This document shows positions 63,239 to 64,000 of a DNA stretch of 64,000 nucleotides, piece by piece; the first letter of the stretch is position 1, and each line of letters opens with the position of its first letter. The position numbers and the translations under genes were made by a program. This DNA is from Epithemia pelagica (Eukaryota; Bacillariophyta; Bacillariophyceae; Surirellales; Surirellaceae): positions 3,162,001 to 3,226,000 of the forward strand of contig OX337233.1 of NCBI GenBank assembly GCA_946965045.2, in the 5' to 3' direction. The notes below the pieces were generated by a model. That model was not told the DNA's origin. It did not search any database and saw only the letters and a list, made by a program, of their open reading frames with translations.

Positions 63239-64000
63239 CTATTGAAGAAGTTCGGGTGCAACAAGTTCGTTGCTCTTCTCGATGGGATCCGACCAGGCGA
63301 CGACGACACGACGGCCTTGATCAAACGTTGGTTGTCTGCCATGGGCGGTACGAAAGTTGTCAATCAAAACCAAATCACCCTTTTGCCAACGATTCAATAC
63401 CATATTCTTGTGGACGGCACGACGGATTTCCTGCACTTCTCCCAAAGAAAAGGGAGTTCCATCGCCAAACGAAATGTCCAGACCCATGCGCTGTCCCAAC
63501 AATCCATATTGAATCACGGATTTGATGGAAATGTAAATGGCACGCAGCAAGAACCGGACATCTCTTGTCAGGGAAAAGGAATAGAACAATTCGGCAGGAA
63601 AGCTCGTCCAGTGAAAGACTTGTGCATGATTGAACCAGATAGGATCTTTGGTTTCGGGATGCAACTGAAAGGGCTCTGCCGTGTATTCACTCACAAAGGT
63701 ATCATTGTTGCGCCCTTCCCATCGAACGGGCATGTTCTCTCGTTGTGCAATTTCTTCGACTTGTCGCTTGTTTGTTGTCCCAAAGACCTCGGGCCAGGAT
63801 TTCATGGCTGCCACATCGTGTGTGAAACGAGCGCCCCGTTTATGATGCGTTCGGCGGTATTGAATCTTTTTGGTGGCCAATTTCTGGCGAAGTTGAGGGG
63901 AAATATCGAGAAAGACTTGACGGAAATCACTCAATGCCGTTTCCCCACCCAATGCCTTGGGAGCTTTCAAGGCACTAAAAAAGACGTTTTTGGGAAGCGA
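63239..64000 (-). CDS. TauD/TfdA-type Fe(II)/2-oxoglutarate dioxygenase, C-terminal part (start outside window)
   Basis: The frame is open from the window edge (64000) to a TAG at 63241-63239, about 253 residues. It starts SLPKNVFFSALKAP and continues GGETALSDFRQVFLDISP, the GG-E/D-T segment that follows the metal-binding HxD/E of TauD-like enzymes; that first motif lies outside. Near the end, LVLIDNFRTAHGRQPTFDQG supplies the distal metal-binding His, and GRRVVVAWSDP holds the Arg that binds the 2-oxoglutarate carboxylate. Such enzymes hydroxylate or halogenate small molecules; the substrate is unknown. In-frame ATG codons are internal, so the true start is upstream. It is convergent with fringe-like copy 6, with about 140 bp between the ends. 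Confidence 0.75.
   Translation of the reverse strand, partial: SLPKNVFFSALKAPKALGGETALSDFRQVFLDISPQLRQKLATKKIQYRRTHHKRGARFTHDVAAMKSWPEVFGTTNKRQVEEIAQRENMPVRWEGRNNDTFVSEYTAEPFQLHPETKDPIWFNHAQVFHWTSFPAELFYSFSLTRDVRFLLRAIYISIKSVIQYGLLGQRMGLDISFGDGTPFSLGEVQEIRRAVHKNMVLNRWQKGDLVLIDNFRTAHGRQPTFDQGRRVVVAWSDPIEKSNELVAPELLQ

Overview
The window is eukaryotic nuclear DNA. Genes are interrupted by short GT-AG introns (about 75 to 260 bp), intergenic spaces are short, and many proteins start with a type II membrane anchor. The combination of fringe-like and GT8-like glycosyltransferase families, Crinkler-type modular proteins and an ABCA transporter family suggests a stramenopile, most likely a diatom. 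That assignment is inference, because no rRNA or organelle marker is present.

Layout. (1) 1-3.6 kb: the 3' end of a protein kinase, then two tandem genes of the MTFP1 mitochondrial fission family. (2) 3.6-10.6 kb: a probable DNA transposon. A 1277-residue intronless protein combines a GCM/WRKY-type zinc finger, a probable DDE region and a USP-like peptidase region. Clusters of the heptamer TTGTGAG lie to its left and of CTCACAA to its right. (3) 10.7-21.3 kb: a GT8-like glycosyltransferase, then four tandem fringe-like (GT31-type) copies on the minus strand, one frameshifted. (4) 22.0-25.8 kb: a membrane RING-CUE ubiquitin ligase resembling gp78/AMFR. (5) 25.8-29.2 kb: a gene-poor stretch with minisatellites and a fold-back repeat. 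(6) 29.2-48.3 kb: two full-length ABCA transporters facing each other. Between them lie two Crinkler genes and a GT8-like gene. (7) 49.3-58.4 kb: a glycogenin-type GT8 gene, a fused gene carrying two such domains, and a third GT8-like gene. (8) 59.2-63.2 kb: one intact fringe-like gene, a relic and a decayed copy. (9) 63.2-64.0 kb: the 3' end of a TauD-type dioxygenase.

The region is shaped by local duplication. At least twelve glycosyltransferase genes or relics lie here, probably Golgi enzymes for surface or extracellular glycans. Several copies are broken: two fringe-like genes carry frameshifts, one ABC gene has a net 8-nt loss in an exon, and the other has an in-frame TAG that could instead serve as a splice acceptor.

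The most notable objects are: the two Crinkler genes, which share a nearly identical 470-bp block (promoter, start and ubiquitin-like header) but carry unrelated effector domains (kinase versus HNH nuclease); the fused double glycosyltransferase whose first domain has lost its DxD motif; and the transposon with its peptidase-like region. Start codons were placed at ATG; exon borders were inferred from GT-AG signals, reading phase and comparison of paralogues inside the window.
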